64,000 nucleotides of DNA, taken from the NCBI RefSeq assembly GCF_009496285.1, contig NZ_WIJK01000002.1:62001-126000 (forward strand), written 5' to 3'. Shown piece by piece: positions 9,422 to 18,051 of this stretch (within the stretch, counting starts at the first letter, position 1; every line of letters begins with the position of its first letter). The notes under the pieces are model-generated. The model had not been told where the DNA came from. It was given only the letters and a program-made list of their open reading frames with translations, and searched no databases. Origin of the DNA: Streptococcus mitis (lineage in GTDB: Bacteria; Bacillota; Bacilli; Lactobacillales; Streptococcaceae). The translations under genes were made by a program, and so were the position numbers.

Positions 9422-10342
9422 ATGGCAAAAAAAATTCAAAAAGAAAAAATTGATAATGTTGGCATACACTCCTTCAGCAAGAAAGCAGATATCTTCTTTA
9501 GTATCATTTCTGGTTTGCTGGCCTTCTCTTGTATCTTGCCTTTCATCTTTGTCATCATTATCTCAGTTACAGATGAGAAGAGTATCGTTCAATATGGATA
9601 TAGCTTCTTCCCATCACAGTTTGGATTAGATGGTTTTGAGTTTTTGGCTCAGTTCAAAGATAAGATTTTACAAGCACTCTTTATCTCAGTGTTTGTGACA
9701 GTTGTAGGTACATTGACAAACGTCTTTATCACTACAACTTACGCCTATGCCATCTCACGTTCAACATTTAAGTATCGTAAATTCTTTACAATCTTCGCTT
9801 TGCTTAGTATGTTGTTCAATGCTGGTTTGGTACCAGGTTATATCGTGGTAACTCAGTTGCTTCACCTTGGTGATACCATTTGGGCCTTGATTGTTCCGAT
9901 GCTTCTATCACCATTCAATATCATGTTGATGCGTTCCTTCTTCAAGAAGACCATCCCAGAAGCAATCCTCGAATCAGCTCGTATCGATGGAGCTAGTGAA
10001 GCTCGTATCTTCTTCCAAATCTGTTTACCGCTCTCACTACCAGGTATCGCAACTATTACCCTATTGACAGCGCTTGGGTTCTGGAATGACTGGTTTAACG
10101 CCCTTCTTTACATCAAGAGTGATAACTTGTATCCATTGCAATATTTGCTCATGCAAATCCAAAACAACATGGATTACATTGCCAAGTCAGTTGGTATGTC
10201 AGGACAACTTGCGGTTGCCCTACCAAAAGAAACAGGTCGTATGGCCATGGTTGTAGTTGCGACTGTTCCGATTGCGATCCTCTACCCATTCTTCCAACGC
10301 TACTTTGTAAAAGGTTTGACTATCGGTGGTGTTAAAGAATAA
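9422..10342 (+). CDS. ABC sugar importer permease (LplC/MalG type)
   Basis: 306-residue second permease of the same importer, six predicted membrane segments. Its EAA loop ESARIDGASEARIFFQICLP is near residues 182-201. ATG 9422 follows a near-perfect AAAGGAGG; the gap to the upstream permease is 13 bases, so the two are co-translated. Basic residues in the first 15 positions (AKKIQKEK) suggest a cytoplasmic N terminus. Pairing of an LplB-like and an LplC-like subunit with the solute-binding lipoprotein downstream is the standard CUT1 layout for oligosaccharides. Counterpart of SP_0091 (from memory). Confidence 0.92.
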   Translation: MAKKIQKEKIDNVGIHSFSKKADIFFSIISGLLAFSCILPFIFVIIISVTDEKSIVQYGYSFFPSQFGLDGFEFLAQFKDKILQALFISVFVTVVGTLTNVFITTTYAYAISRSTFKYRKFFTIFALLSMLFNAGLVPGYIVVTQLLHLGDTIWALIVPMLLSPFNIMLMRSFFKKTIPEAILESARIDGASEARIFFQICLPLSLPGIATITLLTALGFWNDWFNALLYIKSDNLYPLQYLLMQIQNNMDYIAKSVGMSGQLAVALPKETGRMAMVVVATVPIAILYPFFQRYFVKGLTIGGVKE

Positions 10343-10451
10343 GGAAGTCTAAGAAACAATGTTTCTTCTCTAACGCTGATTTTTCTGGCAAAGGAAAATC
10401 AACAATCTCAATTTGTTAATAACTTTAAAAATAAAAAAAGGAGTTTTTATA

Positions 10452-11936
10452 ATGAAAAACTGGAAAAAATATGCTTTTGCATCTGCTAGCCTTGTCGCTT
10501 TAGCTGCTAGCCTTGCAGCTTGTGGAAACCTTAAAGGAAACAACCAAAAAGCTGCTGACTCAGCATCAGGTGACAAAACTGTTATCAAAATGTACCAAAT
10601 CGGTGACAAACCAGATAACTTGGATGAATTGCTAGAAAATGCAAACAAAATCATCGGAGAAAAAGTTGGTGCTAAATTGGATATCCAATATCTTGGTTGG
10701 GGTGACTACGGTAAGAAAATGTCAGTTATCACTTCATCAGGTGAAAACTATGATATCGCATTTGCAGATAACTACGTAGTAAACGCTCAAAAAGGTGCTT
10801 ATGCTGACTTGACAGAATTGTACAAGAAAGAAGGGGCTGATCTTTATAAAGCGCTTGACCCAGCTTACATCAAAGGTAACACTGTAAACGGTAAGATTTA
10901 TTCTGTTCCAGTTGCAGCCAATGTTGCATCTTCACAAAACTTTGCTTTCAACGGCCCACTTCTTGAAAAATATGGAATTGATATCTCAGGTGTAACTTCA
11001 TACGAAACACTTGAACCAGTATTGAAACAAATCAAAGAAAAAGCTCCAGATGTAATGCCATTCGCTGTTGGTAAAAACTTTATCCCATCAGAAAACTTTG
11101 ACTACCCAGTTGCAAACGGACTTCCATTCGTCATCGACCTTGAAGGCGATACTACTAAGATCGTTAACCGTTACGAAGTTCCTCGTTTCGTAGAACACTT
11201 GAAGACTCTTCACAAATTCTATGAAGCAGGATACATTCCAAAAGACGTAGCAACTAGCGATACTTCATATGACCTTACTCAAGATACTTGGTTTGTTCGC
11301 GAAGAGACAGTAGGACCAGCTGACTACGGTAGCAGCTTGCTTTCTCGTGTTGCTAACAGAGACATCCAAATCAAACCATTTACTAACTTCATCAAGAAAA
11401 ACCAAACAACTCAAGTTGCAAACTTTGTAATTTCAAACAACTCTAAGAACAAAGAAAAAGCAATGGAAGTGTTGAACCTCTTGAACACTAACCCAGAACT
11501 CTTGAACGGACTTGTTTATGGACCAGAAGGCAAGAACTGGGAAAAAGTTGCAGGTAAAGAAAACCGTGTTAAAGTCCTTGATGGATACAAAGGAAACACT
11601 CACATGTCAGGATGGAACACTGGTAACAACTGGATTCTTTACATCAATGAAAACGTTACAGATGAGCAAATCGCACAATCTAAGAAAGACTTGGAAACTG
11701 CAAAAGAATCTCCAGCGCTTGGATTCATCTTTAACACTGACAACGTGAAATCTGAAATCTCAGCTATCACTAACACTATGCAACAATTCGATACAGCTAT
11801 CAACACTGGTACTGTAGACCCAGAAAAAGCTATTCCAGAATTGATGGAAAAACTTAAATCTGAAGGTGCTTACCAAAAAGTATTGGATGAAATGCAAAAA
11901 CAATACGACGAATTCTTGAAAAACAAAAAATCTTAA
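10452..11936 (+). CDS. ngtS: Extracellular solute-binding lipoprotein of the N-glycan importer (NgtS-like)
   Basis: 494-residue binding lipoprotein; the signal ends in SLAACG, a lipobox with lipidated Cys about residue 23. The mature part has the two-lobe family-1 solute-binding layout, with a DYGKKMSVITSSGENYDIAFA block in lobe one. AAAAAAAGGAG precedes ATG 10452. It is the last gene of the importer operon and is followed by a strong terminator. Sequence and order match SP_0092/NgtS, reported to bind complex-type N-glycans released by endoglycosidase (established for the pneumococcal protein, from memory; ligand here is inferred). A-rich strongly biased codons suggest high expression. Confidence 0.9.
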   Translation: MKNWKKYAFASASLVALAASLAACGNLKGNNQKAADSASGDKTVIKMYQIGDKPDNLDELLENANKIIGEKVGAKLDIQYLGWGDYGKKMSVITSSGENYDIAFADNYVVNAQKGAYADLTELYKKEGADLYKALDPAYIKGNTVNGKIYSVPVAANVASSQNFAFNGPLLEKYGIDISGVTSYETLEPVLKQIKEKAPDVMPFAVGKNFIPSENFDYPVANGLPFVIDLEGDTTKIVNRYEVPRFVEHLKTLHKFYEAGYIPKDVATSDTSYDLTQDTWFVREETVGPADYGSSLLSRVANRDIQIKPFTNFIKKNQTTQVANFVISNNSKNKEKAMEVLNLLNTNPELLNGLVYGPEGKNWEKVAGKENRVKVLDGYKGNTHMSGWNTGNNWILYINENVTDEQIAQSKKDLETAKESPALGFIFNTDNVKSEISAITNTMQQFDTAINTGTVDPEKAIPELMEKLKSEGAYQKVLDEMQKQYDEFLKNKKS

Positions 11937-11969
11937 GATAGATTGATTTCGTGTATTCATTCCTAAAAA

Positions 11970-12020
11970 GAGCGATCACTGCCTTGTCTGGTTTTTCCAG
12001 ACGAGGTGGTGATTCTTTTT
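11970..12020 (+). terminator. Strong terminator after the binding-protein gene
   Basis: A long stem, GATCACTGCCTTGTCTGG with CCAGACGAGGTGGTGATTC, loop TTTTT, followed by TTTTT. Confidence 0.9.
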
Positions 12021-12093
12021 AGAGTAAATACATATAATTATATGCATTTTGAACCTAGGCATTTGCCTTACAAGCATCGTTGGTAATAAGTAT

Positions 12094-12783
12094 ATGAAAA
12101 AATACCATCTTATTTTCAAAACTAGTGCAATCTTATCCTACTTATTTTTCGTATATGGACTTTCTCAGCTAACACTTATAATCCAAAACTACTGGCAATT
12201 TTCTTCTCAAATTGGCAATTTTTTCTGGATTCGAAATCTTGTCAGTCTAGTCTTCATCGGACTGATGGTATGGATATTAGTCAAGACAGGTCATGGATAT
12301 CTTTTTGTTATTCCTAAGAAAAAATGGCTGTGGTTTACAGTGCTGACAATTCTCGTAGCTGTGCTTCATATAACGTTTAATTTCCAAACGGCTAGACATG
12401 TTCAGTCTACCTATGAAGGTTGGGCTGTGTTAATCGGTTATAGTGAGACAAATTTTGCCGAGTTGGGACTCTACCTGTCCTTATTTTTTCTAGGGCCTCT
12501 GATGGAAGAGTTGATTTATAGAGGATTGCTCCAACATGCCTTCTTTAAAGATTCGAAATTTGGGCTTGACCTGATTCTTCCTTCGGTTTTATTTGCTCTT
12601 CCTCACTTTACAAGTTTTCCCAGTGTACTAGATATTCTTGTTTTTGCGACGTTTGGAATCCTTTATGCGGGTCTAACTCGCTATACCAAGAGTATCTATC
12701 CCGGTTATATCGTTCATGTTATCAATAATATCGTAGCAACCTTACCATTTTTGTTAACCTTTCTTCACCGAATATTTAGCTGA
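12094..12783 (+). CDS. CPBP-family intramembrane protease-like protein
   Basis: 229-residue polytopic membrane protein of the CPBP (Abi/CAAX protease-like) family. The catalytic motif EELIYRG (EExxxR) is near residue 142. FALPHF and HVINNI supply the downstream His and His-x-x-x-Asn residues that complete the metal-binding site. About seven hydrophobic segments are present. In Gram-positive bacteria such proteins are linked to bacteriocin immunity or peptide processing; substrate unknown. ATG 12094 is preferred to an in-frame TTG at 12049; no strong ribosome site is visible. It is a single gene between two terminators. Confidence 0.82.
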   Translation: MKKYHLIFKTSAILSYLFFVYGLSQLTLIIQNYWQFSSQIGNFFWIRNLVSLVFIGLMVWILVKTGHGYLFVIPKKKWLWFTVLTILVAVLHITFNFQTARHVQSTYEGWAVLIGYSETNFAELGLYLSLFFLGPLMEELIYRGLLQHAFFKDSKFGLDLILPSVLFALPHFTSFPSVLDILVFATFGILYAGLTRYTKSIYPGYIVHVINNIVATLPFLLTFLHRIFS

Positions 12784-12812
12784 AACAAGATCTGAAAATG
12801 GTCTTGTTTTTC
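12783..12812 (+). terminator. Terminator after CPBP gene
   Basis: AACAAGATC pairs with GGTCTTGTT, followed by TTTTT; overlaps the stop codon region. Confidence 0.75.
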
Positions 12813-12915
12813 AATTTTCGGTCAAATAAATTGCATTCGCTTTCTTGGGAGAGTATACTGGTATAGTTGAATAAAAAATTCTGATAATTTAATCTTAGAA
12901 AAGAGAATCAATCTT

Positions 12916-13902
12916 ATGTCAAAAGATATTCGAGTTTTACTTTACTATAAATATGTCCCAATTGAAAACGCAGAACAATTTGCGGCAGACCACTTGGCTT
13001 TCTGTAAATCAATCGGCCTCAAAGGTCGTATCCTAGTCGCTGACGAAGGGATTAACGGAACTGTTTCTGGTGACTACGAAACAACCCAAAAATACATGGA
13101 CTATGTTCATAGCCTTCCAGGTATGGAAGACCTCTGGTTCAAGATTGACGAGGAAAGTGAGCAAGCCTTCAAGAAGATGTTTGTTCGCTACAAGAAAGAG
13201 ATTGTCCACCTTGGCTTAGAGGATGATAACTTTGACAACGACATCGACCCACTTGAAACAACAGGTGCTTACTTGTCTCCAAAAGAATTCAAAGAAGCTC
13301 TTCTAGACGAAGATACAGTTGTCCTTGATACTCGTAACGATTACGAGTATGACCTAGGTCATTTCCGTGGTGCTATCCGCCCAGACATCCGCAATTTCCG
13401 CGAGTTGCCACAATGGGTTCGTGATAACAAGGAAAAATTCATGGACAAACGTGTCGTAGTTTACTGTACTGGTGGAGTCCGCTGTGAAAAATTCTCAGGT
13501 TGGATGGTCCGTGAAGGCTACAAAGATGTCGGTCAATTGCACGGCGGAATTGCGACTTATGGTAAAGATCCAGAGATTCAAGGAGAACTTTGGGATGGGA
13601 AAATGTACGTATTTGATGAACGTATTGCAGTCGATGTCAACCATGTCAATCCAACCATTGTAGGGAAAGATTGGTTTGATGGAACACCGTGTGAACGTTA
13701 TGTCAACTGTGGAAATCCATTCTGTAACCGTCGTATCTTGGCATCAGAAGACAACGAAGATAAATATCTCCGTGGCTGCTCGCACGAGTGCCGTGTTCAC
13801 CCACGTAATCGATATGTTTTGGACCATGAATTAACACAAGATCAAGTCATCGAGCGTTTAGCAGCGATTGGTGAGAACCTAGATCATTCTGAAGTTGTAT
13901 AA
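12916..13902 (+). CDS. trhO: tRNA uridine-34 5-hydroxylase TrhO (UPF0176, rhodanese domain)
   Basis: 328-residue TrhO: the N-terminal acylphosphatase-like domain (LLYYKYVPI...) is followed by a rhodanese domain with catalytic Cys in [11 protein letters not shown] (about residues 183-193). A C-terminal cysteine-rich segment has CGNPFCNRR and RGCSHECR. TrhO makes 5-hydroxyuridine at the wobble position of tRNAs using prephenate-derived chemistry or oxygen (family knowledge). The ATG has a GAGAA-type site upstream. A single-gene unit. Corresponds to UPF0176 protein SP_0095 (from memory). Two other wobble-U34 modification genes, mnmA and mnmG, lie further along in this window. Confidence 0.93.
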   Translation: MSKDIRVLLYYKYVPIENAEQFAADHLAFCKSIGLKGRILVADEGINGTVSGDYETTQKYMDYVHSLPGMEDLWFKIDEESEQAFKKMFVRYKKEIVHLGLEDDNFDNDIDPLETTGAYLSPKEFKEALLDEDTVVLDTRNDYEYDLGHFRGAIRPDIRNFRELPQWVRDNKEKFMDKRVVVYCTGGVRCEKFSGWMVREGYKDVGQLHGGIATYGKDPEIQGELWDGKMYVFDERIAVDVNHVNPTIVGKDWFDGTPCERYVNCGNPFCNRRILASEDNEDKYLRGCSHECRVHPRNRYVLDHELTQDQVIERLAAIGENLDHSEVV

Positions 13903-13908
13903 AAGTAG

Positions 13909-13932
13909 GACAGTCCTGACGGGCTGTTTTTC
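13909..13932 (+). terminator. Terminator after trhO
   Basis: ACAGTCC pairs with GGGCTGT (one G-U), loop TGAC, then TTTTT. Confidence 0.8.
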
Positions 13933-13988
13933 TATGCTTTTGACCAAAAAATCTTAAATTTGTTTCTGCATCTTTCAGGAAAATGGTG

Positions 13989-14011
13989 TATACTATATGT
14001 AAACGATTTCA
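13989..14011 (+). promoter_or_regulatory. -10 box and CcpA (cre) site upstream of the DUF4299 gene
   Basis: TATACT at 13989-13994 is followed three bases later by ATGTAAACGATTTCA (13997-14011), which fits the cre consensus WTGNAANCGNWNNCW at every fixed position. It sits at the expected transcription start, the usual repression geometry. The -35 region is poor. Confidence 0.72.
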
Positions 14012-14023
14012 AAGGAGACCATT

Positions 14024-14881
14024 ATGGTTAAAATATTTTTTATTCCAAATAAACAAAGTATTTTAGGACAACAGGAGATTCTTACAGCTAAATCAATTTT
14101 AGGTTTGATAGAAGGCTTAGAGTCCCATAGTTATGATGCTGTTTACCTCCGTCAACCTCTCAATCGCCTTGAATATATCGAGTGTGGAATCGTAGGCAAG
14201 TCTCAATTTCTCTTTAAAGTTCGATATCTAGATACTCAAGAAGGCTATCAAGTAATCATTCCTGACTTGATTACAAGAGCTGACTGGGAGATTGTAGAAG
14301 GACTCTTACGAGCTTTGTCTAGCAAGGTTGGTGAAGCAGTTGAAGGCTTGGCAGACTTTGATTTGGAAAACTATTTCCAAGAAACTGTTAAGAATTATCT
14401 AGCTGATAAAGCTGCTCGTTTAGGTTTCTGCCAGGGTATTCTATCACCTGTCTACTTTGATAAGAAAGATTTGGAAAGTTTCTTAGAAGAAGATGGCTTG
14501 ACACGTTTTGAAGAGCTAGTTAAGAGAGTTCAAGGGTCAGATGCCTATCCTTCCAGCGCTAAATTCTATCCAGATGGTGAAGGTAAGGTTCATGGTATCT
14601 ACCACCTGGCTCAGGGAGTAAAAACCATTTTACCAAAAGAGCCGGTGATTCCAGCTCCTTACGTGGAGCAATTGGTTGGCAAGGAGCTTGTTTGGGAGAT
14701 TGACTTGGTGAAAATCTCTGGAGATGGCTCAAAACCAGAAGACTATGAAGCAGTAGCTAGACTGGATTATCAAGCCTTCTTAGAAGCTCTTCCAAAGGAA
14801 CTTTGTCAGGATTTGGACGCTAACCAAATAGAGGTAGGACCAGTTTCAGGAGAGGATTTTGAAGTCTTAGCAAATAGATAA
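14024..14881 (+). CDS. DUF4299-type protein of unknown function
   Basis: 285-residue soluble protein with no signal or membrane segment; I believe it is of the DUF4299 type found in streptococci (SP_0096 position, from memory). Start MVKIFFIPNKQS at ATG 14024 with AAAGGAGA eight bases upstream. Two parts are seen: an alpha/beta N-terminal half (residues 1-130) and a C-terminal half with a YHLAQGVKTILPKEPVIPAPY stretch. It is alone between terminators. The promoter carries a cre site, so carbon-source control is inferred. No catalytic motif was recognised. Confidence 0.75.
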   Translation: MVKIFFIPNKQSILGQQEILTAKSILGLIEGLESHSYDAVYLRQPLNRLEYIECGIVGKSQFLFKVRYLDTQEGYQVIIPDLITRADWEIVEGLLRALSSKVGEAVEGLADFDLENYFQETVKNYLADKAARLGFCQGILSPVYFDKKDLESFLEEDGLTRFEELVKRVQGSDAYPSSAKFYPDGEGKVHGIYHLAQGVKTILPKEPVIPAPYVEQLVGKELVWEIDLVKISGDGSKPEDYEAVARLDYQAFLEALPKELCQDLDANQIEVGPVSGEDFEVLANR

Positions 14882-14917
14882 ATAAGGAATCTGTGAAACA
14901 AAAGTTTCTATAAAGTT

Positions 14918-14975
14918 AAAAAGCGAACAAGATTAGTTTTCTGATTATCAGAATTCTGTCTAGTTCGCTTTTTTG
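14918..14975. terminator. Bidirectional terminator between convergent genes
   Basis: AAAAAGCGAAC (14918-14928) pairs with GTTCGCTTTTTT (14963-14974), with further pairing inside. It serves the DUF4299 gene and possibly the leftward PadR operon. Confidence 0.85.
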
Positions 14976-15038
14976 TTTCTAAAATTTTATAGTAATGATC
15001 CTCTAAAGCTAATATCTTTCTATCTCGCTACCTTTATC

Positions 15039-16034
15039 TTACATAAAAGCTAGAATTCGGAGATAATCAAAAACCAGTGCCATTTCTGCTAGGAAAAAGA
15101 GAAATAGGACGCTTCCGTTGACGAGGACTGCGAAGAGAAGACGGTAGAAAGGATCAGTTTTACTATCCTTACTCGGTCTTGAGATGATGTAGAGGTTGCC
15201 AAGTAGAACCATACCAATACTAATGAGACAGAGAAGAGCCGCAAAGCGTAGGCCGTTAAAGAAGGCAAAGAAGCTAGAGACGCCTGTCAGTAGGATAGGA
15301 AGGGCGAAGAGCCTGCCATACTCTTGAAAGGCTCTTTCCAGTGTCCAATCGCTGTCCTGATCGACAAAACGTTTGACTACGAATCCACCCATGAGGATTG
15401 AAAAGAAGAAGAGGCTTGTCGCTACTAAGATAGAGAAGATAGAAAAGAGATTGAGAGATGGGAATTGTTCCACGAAGTGAGCATCGATACTTACCATACG
15501 GCCGTAGTAGCTATGTTTGGCATGGTAAACAGTAAAGAGGAAACTCGTAGTAGAAAAGATAGTTAGGAGTGCAAAGGCATTATAACTATGTTTTTTATCT
15601 GTATCAAAACGAGCTGTCGGCTCTTTCAGAGCACCTAGTAGCCAAGTCCAAAAATCAGCCAATTCTTCTTTGAAGATTGCAGTTTTTGTAGGTGTAGGGT
15701 CTGGTAAAAATGGGCTTTCCAAAGATTTGCTGATTAAAGGTTTGCTGATCTGAGAAACTTCTTTAACAGGTTCTTCTGACTTCTCTGTTTTTGTTGCCAG
15801 TTCTTCTTCAGCCTCTACTTTTTCTAGACCAGCATCCTGTTCTTCTTCAGCCTCTATTTTTTCTAGATCAGCATCCTGTTCTTCTGGCTTTTCTTGAGGG
15901 TTTTCCTCAACTACTGGCAACTCTTCTTTTTCTTTTAGTTCTTCCTCGGGAATGACTGGATCAGATGGACTTTCTTTTTTCTCATTGTTGGCTGTTTTCT
16001 CGAAATCAGCACTTTCGAACCATTCTTGAGTCAT
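15039..16034 (-). CDS. Membrane protein with acidic repeat N terminus (DUF6574-like)
   Basis: 331 residues: an acidic, disordered cytoplasmic first half (residues 1-105, Glu/Lys/Pro-rich) containing a 13-residue tandem duplication around LEKIEAEEEQDAG / LEKVEAEEEL, then about five membrane segments from residue 150 to the end. I know of similar streptococcal proteins of unknown function (DUF6574; SP_0097 position, from memory). GGAGGT is positioned before the ATG. Last gene of the leftward operon padR-DUF1700-DUF4097-this gene, so likely part of the same envelope-stress-type unit. Confidence 0.78.
   Translation of the reverse strand: MTQEWFESADFEKTANNEKKESPSDPVIPEEELKEKEELPVVEENPQEKPEEQDADLEKIEAEEEQDAGLEKVEAEEELATKTEKSEEPVKEVSQISKPLISKSLESPFLPDPTPTKTAIFKEELADFWTWLLGALKEPTARFDTDKKHSYNAFALLTIFSTTSFLFTVYHAKHSYYGRMVSIDAHFVEQFPSLNLFSIFSILVATSLFFFSILMGGFVVKRFVDQDSDWTLERAFQEYGRLFALPILLTGVSSFFAFFNGLRFAALLCLISIGMVLLGNLYIISRPSKDSKTDPFYRLLFAVLVNGSVLFLFFLAEMALVFDYLRILAFM
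15801..15878. repeat. Two tandem 39-bp repeats inside the acidic membrane protein gene
   Basis: Units at 15801-15839 and 15840-15878 differ at two positions and encode 13 residues each, so copy-number change would keep the reading frame. Confidence 0.85.
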
Positions 16035-16064
16035 GATGGGACCTCCTTTTTGATTAGTAACTTT

Positions 16065-17012
16065 TTATTCATGATGTCTATAAGAAGGCGAGCGAACATC
16101 CTCTTTTGGTAGATTGATGTCTTGACCAGCTTTTGCGACAAGTAAATCTTGTGTATCTTTTTTCTCTGATTTGTAAGGATTAGAGAACTCTTCATCTTCC
16201 TTGTTTTCCTCGTTTGGATTATATCCTTCCCGACTACGATGATAGATGGAACCATGGTCAGAAGAAAGTTCTACATTAATTCTCTCAAGTTCTTTTTTAG
16301 CTAGCTTGATGATCATATCTTTTTTTGACTCTAGCTCTACCTTACCATGTACTTGAATATCCTCAGCAGAGATATGTTCATGGTCTGCTTGGATGCGGCT
16401 ATCTGTTAGACTGGTTTCAAATACATTGACAATTCCAGTTGTGATCAGTTGGCTATTTTTAATCTCGCTATCAGTGATACGAAGGAGATATCCATTTGAC
16501 AGAATCTTGGCATTGCTGAGTTTTGCATTAGCAATTGAAAGGATACGATGGTTTACCTGGGCAGTTAGATTTTTTAAGTCTTTTCCTCTTGGTAATGAGA
16601 GAACAACTTCATCATTGCGACTAGAAATTCCGCTTGCGATATAGAGAATACCCTCGATACTAGAACCTATAGAGCGACGTGTAGTTGACTTGGTGTCAGT
16701 TATTTCAAGACTTTTCTCTTTGATAGAGTGTTGAAGATTTTCTTTTTCAGAGATGGTTGGATGATACTGGAGGTGGATCTTATCATCGTTTGACTCCGTA
16801 ATGACGAGCGAATGTTCTTTTAGTGAAATGTTTAGATTTTCAATATCTTGGTCAAAAACGAGCTCTTCCATTCGACTTTCAAATACTGGATTTTGAGACA
16901 TTGCAAGGAGGCTTCTGACTCCGTCTGTTTGGATGCCAATGATAATCATTGAAAAACCAATGATACTAGTAACAACACCAAAGATAAGAAATCCTTTTGT
17001 CCATTTACGCAT
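16065..17012 (-). CDS. DUF4097-type membrane-anchored protein
   Basis: 315 residues: an N-terminal membrane segment (about residues 9-28, GFLIFGVVTSIIGFSMIII) followed by a repetitive beta-strand domain of the DUF4097 type (as in LiaG-like proteins) to about residue 240, then a charged tail. Start ATG 17012 is chosen: GAGAGG lies eight bases upstream, while the longer GTG at 17021 would overlap that site. The start overlaps the end of the DUF1700 gene (ATGCGTAA), so the two are coupled. Role unknown; the operon type is often a PadR-controlled envelope-response unit. SP_0098 position (from memory). Confidence 0.8.
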   Translation of the reverse strand: MRKWTKGFLIFGVVTSIIGFSMIIIGIQTDGVRSLLAMSQNPVFESRMEELVFDQDIENLNISLKEHSLVITESNDDKIHLQYHPTISEKENLQHSIKEKSLEITDTKSTTRRSIGSSIEGILYIASGISSRNDEVVLSLPRGKDLKNLTAQVNHRILSIANAKLSNAKILSNGYLLRITDSEIKNSQLITTGIVNVFETSLTDSRIQADHEHISAEDIQVHGKVELESKKDMIIKLAKKELERINVELSSDHGSIYHRSREGYNPNEENKEDEEFSNPYKSEKKDTQDLLVAKAGQDINLPKEDVRSPSYRHHE

Positions 17013-17598
17013 GTCTTTCACCTCTCTTTCCTCTATTAAGAATCCATTGGATAAGTCGAAGGACTAGTAATCCAAAGAAACGTGTTACATAGGAAGTTGC
17101 TAGCAAAACTAGGGACGAAGCTCCGATTGCCAGTAAACCTCCACCAAAAATCAGAATAAAAGCAGATGTCGATTCAGCCAGAACGTAGAAGCTTTCAAAT
17201 AGGAGAACGCCTCCTAGGATTAGTCCAGCTACTGATACAGCAAAGAAGGCTATAAGTACGCTGACAGCAGCGATAAAAATCCCGATGATAGCCATGAGAA
17301 GAGCAATTCCGACTGGAATTCCGATAGGAGCTGCAAGGAGGGCTAGAAGAGCGATGCGTAAAATATGGCGGTCGTTCTTACTGGAATTTTCTTCGTTGAT
17401 TTTCTTATCAAGAAGTGTAGTCAGGATATCATGGGCAGCTTCTTTTGGACTTCCTAGGCTAGCTATTAGGTCTTCCTCACCTTCTGGACCAGCATCATCA
17501 AAAAGTTCTTTGAAGTAGTCCATGGCTTCGATGCGATCAGATTGAGGCAGCTTCATCAGATAGGCTTCAAGCTGATTCAAATATTCAGTTCTTGTCAT
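17005..17598 (-). CDS. DUF1700-family membrane protein
   Basis: 197 residues. The first 70 residues (MTRTEYLNQLEAYLMKLPQ...YFKELFDDAG...SLGSPKEAAHDI) are the diagnostic DUF1700 helical domain. Residues 80-195 form four hydrophobic segments with a basic tail. DUF1700 genes are commonly found right after a PadR regulator, as here, and are presumed to act in the membrane with it. The start overlaps padR by 14 bases and the end overlaps the DUF4097 gene by 8, so the operon is tightly coupled. SP_0099 position (from memory). Confidence 0.87.
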   Translation of the reverse strand: MTRTEYLNQLEAYLMKLPQSDRIEAMDYFKELFDDAGPEGEEDLIASLGSPKEAAHDILTTLLDKKINEENSSKNDRHILRIALLALLAAPIGIPVGIALLMAIIGIFIAAVSVLIAFFAVSVAGLILGGVLLFESFYVLAESTSAFILIFGGGLLAIGASSLVLLATSYVTRFFGLLVLRLIQWILNRGKRGERHA

Positions 17599-17911
17599 GG
17601 CGAATGCTCCCTTCTATGATGCCATTGATGGTGTCAGTGTAGAGTGTCCACTCTTCTCTGAGTACAAATAGTTGCTCCTCTCCAATGTCTGTCAAGGAGT
17701 AGTACTTCCGCATCCGACCTTGGTATTCGCGAGAGTATGTAGTCAGATAGCGGTTGGTATCCAGTTTTTTCAAGATGGGGTAGAGGGTGGATTCCTTGAT
17801 TTTGGCAATGAGTTTAATGGTTTGGCTAATCTCATAACCATAGGAATCCCCTTGTTCTAGGATGGCCAAGATGAGAAATTCAATCAAAGCCGCTGATGTT
17901 GGAAAATACAT
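17585..17911 (-). CDS. PadR-family transcriptional regulator
   Basis: 108-residue PadR regulator: a winged helix (LIEFLILAILEQGDSYGYEISQTI, then STLYPILKKLDTNRYL with the wing TTYSREYQGRMRKYYSLT) and a short C-terminal dimerisation helix. Length fits the small PadR-s2 class. AAAGGAGGTG precedes the ATG. It is the first gene of a four-gene leftward operon and probably represses its own promoter at 17968-17996. That promoter is bracketed by two near-identical AT-rich 21-23-bp repeats. The inducer is unknown. SP_0100 position (from memory). Confidence 0.9.
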   Translation of the reverse strand: MYFPTSAALIEFLILAILEQGDSYGYEISQTIKLIAKIKESTLYPILKKLDTNRYLTTYSREYQGRMRKYYSLTDIGEEQLFVLREEWTLYTDTINGIIEGSIRHDKN

Positions 17912-17930
17912 GGGGCACCTCCTTTTTTAG

Positions 17931-17951
17931 TATGTAAAAATTTTATATATA
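17931..17951. promoter_or_regulatory. Putative PadR operator, copy 1 (5' UTR)
   Basis: TATGTAAAAATTTTATATATA, an AT-rich partly palindromic block repeated at 18001-18023 with a two-base insertion. It lies just downstream of the predicted padR transcription start. Confidence 0.5.
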
Positions 17952-17967
17952 ATTATTCTACACATAC

Positions 17968-17996
17968 ATCATACATCTAAATGTAAGCCCTGTCAA
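17968..17996 (-). promoter_or_regulatory. Consensus promoter of the padR operon
   Basis: On the minus strand TTGACA (17996-17991), a 17-base spacer and TATGAT (17973-17968): a near-ideal vegetative promoter, so repression by PadR would be needed to keep it low. Confidence 0.85.
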
Positions 17997-18000
17997 GTAA

Positions 18001-18023
18001 TATGTGTAAAAATTTTATATATA
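18001..18023. promoter_or_regulatory. Putative PadR operator, copy 2 (upstream of -35)
   Basis: TATGTGTAAAAATTTTATATATA, second copy of the block at 17931-17951, adjacent to the -35 box. Part of it also forms the T-rich tail of the MFS gene terminator. Confidence 0.5.
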
Positions 18024-18051
18024 AAAAATCTCCTAGTAAAAACTAGAAGAT
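18021..18051 (-). terminator. Terminator of the MFS gene
   Basis: Read leftward: TCTTCTAGT pairs with ACTAGGAGA around a TTTT loop, followed by TTTTTT; it lies right at the end of the MFS gene and just before the padR promoter. Confidence 0.7.
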
